DNA of 5,447 nucleotides from Deltaproteobacteria bacterium (GTDB lineage: Bacteria; Desulfobacterota; DSM-4660; Desulfatiglandales; HGW-15): positions 1 through 5,447 of the forward strand of contig JAFDIX010000246.1 of NCBI GenBank assembly GCA_019307805.1, read 5' to 3'. Positions 5,364-5,447 of this stretch are shown here, piece after piece. The notes below the pieces were generated by a model. The model saw only the letters and a program-made list of their open reading frames with translations. It did no database searches and was not told the DNA's origin. Each line of letters starts with the position of its first letter. Position 1 is the stretch's first letter. Both the position numbers and the translations under genes were made by a program.

Positions 5364-5447
5364 ACGGTTTCGTAAAAAGTTCAAATTCAAGGCGTGCAAA
5401 TTTTGTAATCATGAGGCGTACTTATCGTACGTTGAATGATTGCGAAA
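5364..5447. repeat. Large imperfect palindromic repeat, cut by the window edge
   Basis: The symmetry centre is at about 5424. AATCAT (5407-5412) pairs with ATGATT (5436-5441), CGTAC (5417-5421) with GTACG (5427-5431), and TTTTGT (5401-5406) with GCGAAA (5442-5447), the last with two positions that would be G-U wobbles in RNA. The left arm probably continues outwards to the GACGGTTTCGTAAAAAGTTC motif at 5364, so the matching right arm lies beyond the window. It has the form of a non-autonomous interspersed repeat (MITE/REP-like); no transposase or target duplication is visible. Confidence 0.65.

Larger units (their letters stand above)
5065..5447. other. Non-coding region upstream of the CNB-PilZ gene
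   Basis: These 383 bases contain no gene I can support on either strand. The first 100 hold the ribosome-binding site and a candidate promoter for the PilZ gene. Bases 5165-5266 show nothing I can identify. From 5267 to the edge the sequence is made of repeats: a heptamer array, a compact palindrome and the first part of a larger palindrome. The octamer GTAAAAAG occurs three times (5296-5303, 5346-5353, 5372-5379), tying these pieces together. Confidence 0.6.

Overview
The window looks like a piece of a Gram-negative chromosome. It holds the end of a type II secretion (T2SS, general secretory pathway) operon on the + strand, followed by two unrelated-looking genes on the - strand. The gene types, the pairing of cyclic-nucleotide and PilZ domains in one protein, and the style of the intergenic repeats (short-period GGAGTANT and AACACCT arrays plus long imperfect palindromes) remind me of the Desulfobacterota (former Deltaproteobacteria, Desulfobacterales-like). 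That placement comes from memory of such genomes and was not tested by any search.

Layout. Bases 1-1637 encode most of the outer-membrane secretin GspD, whose N-terminus lies off the left edge. Bases 1666-3354 encode a complete GspE secretion ATPase. Bases 3355-3691 are non-coding: a weak candidate terminator for gspE, and two arrays of an 8-bp repeat facing each other. Bases 3692-4189 (- strand) encode a DUF151 / bifunctional-nuclease-family protein with its own likely promoter and a 9-bp dyad across that promoter. Bases 4357-5064 (- strand) encode a 235-residue protein with an N-terminal cyclic-nucleotide-binding domain and a C-terminal PilZ domain. Bases 5065-5447 are non-coding: a possible promoter for the PilZ gene, a 7-bp repeat array, a strong palindrome, and the left half of a second, larger palindrome cut by the window edge.

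How it fits together. GspD forms the outer-membrane channel and GspE is the cytoplasmic ATPase that drives the pseudopilus piston. The expected next gene, gspF, does not follow, so this is probably the 3' end of the operon, with the other gsp genes upstream or elsewhere. GspE begins with two 24-residue MshEN-like motifs separated by five residues, an arrangement known to bind c-di-GMP in related ATPases, but with changes at key positions. The nearby CNB-PilZ protein keeps both c-di-GMP signature motifs. A second-messenger link between these genes is possible, but proximity is the only support. I see no tRNA, rRNA, CRISPR array, transposase or recognisable novel multi-gene system. The most unusual material is the two candidate cyclic-nucleotide inputs and the intergenic repeats.
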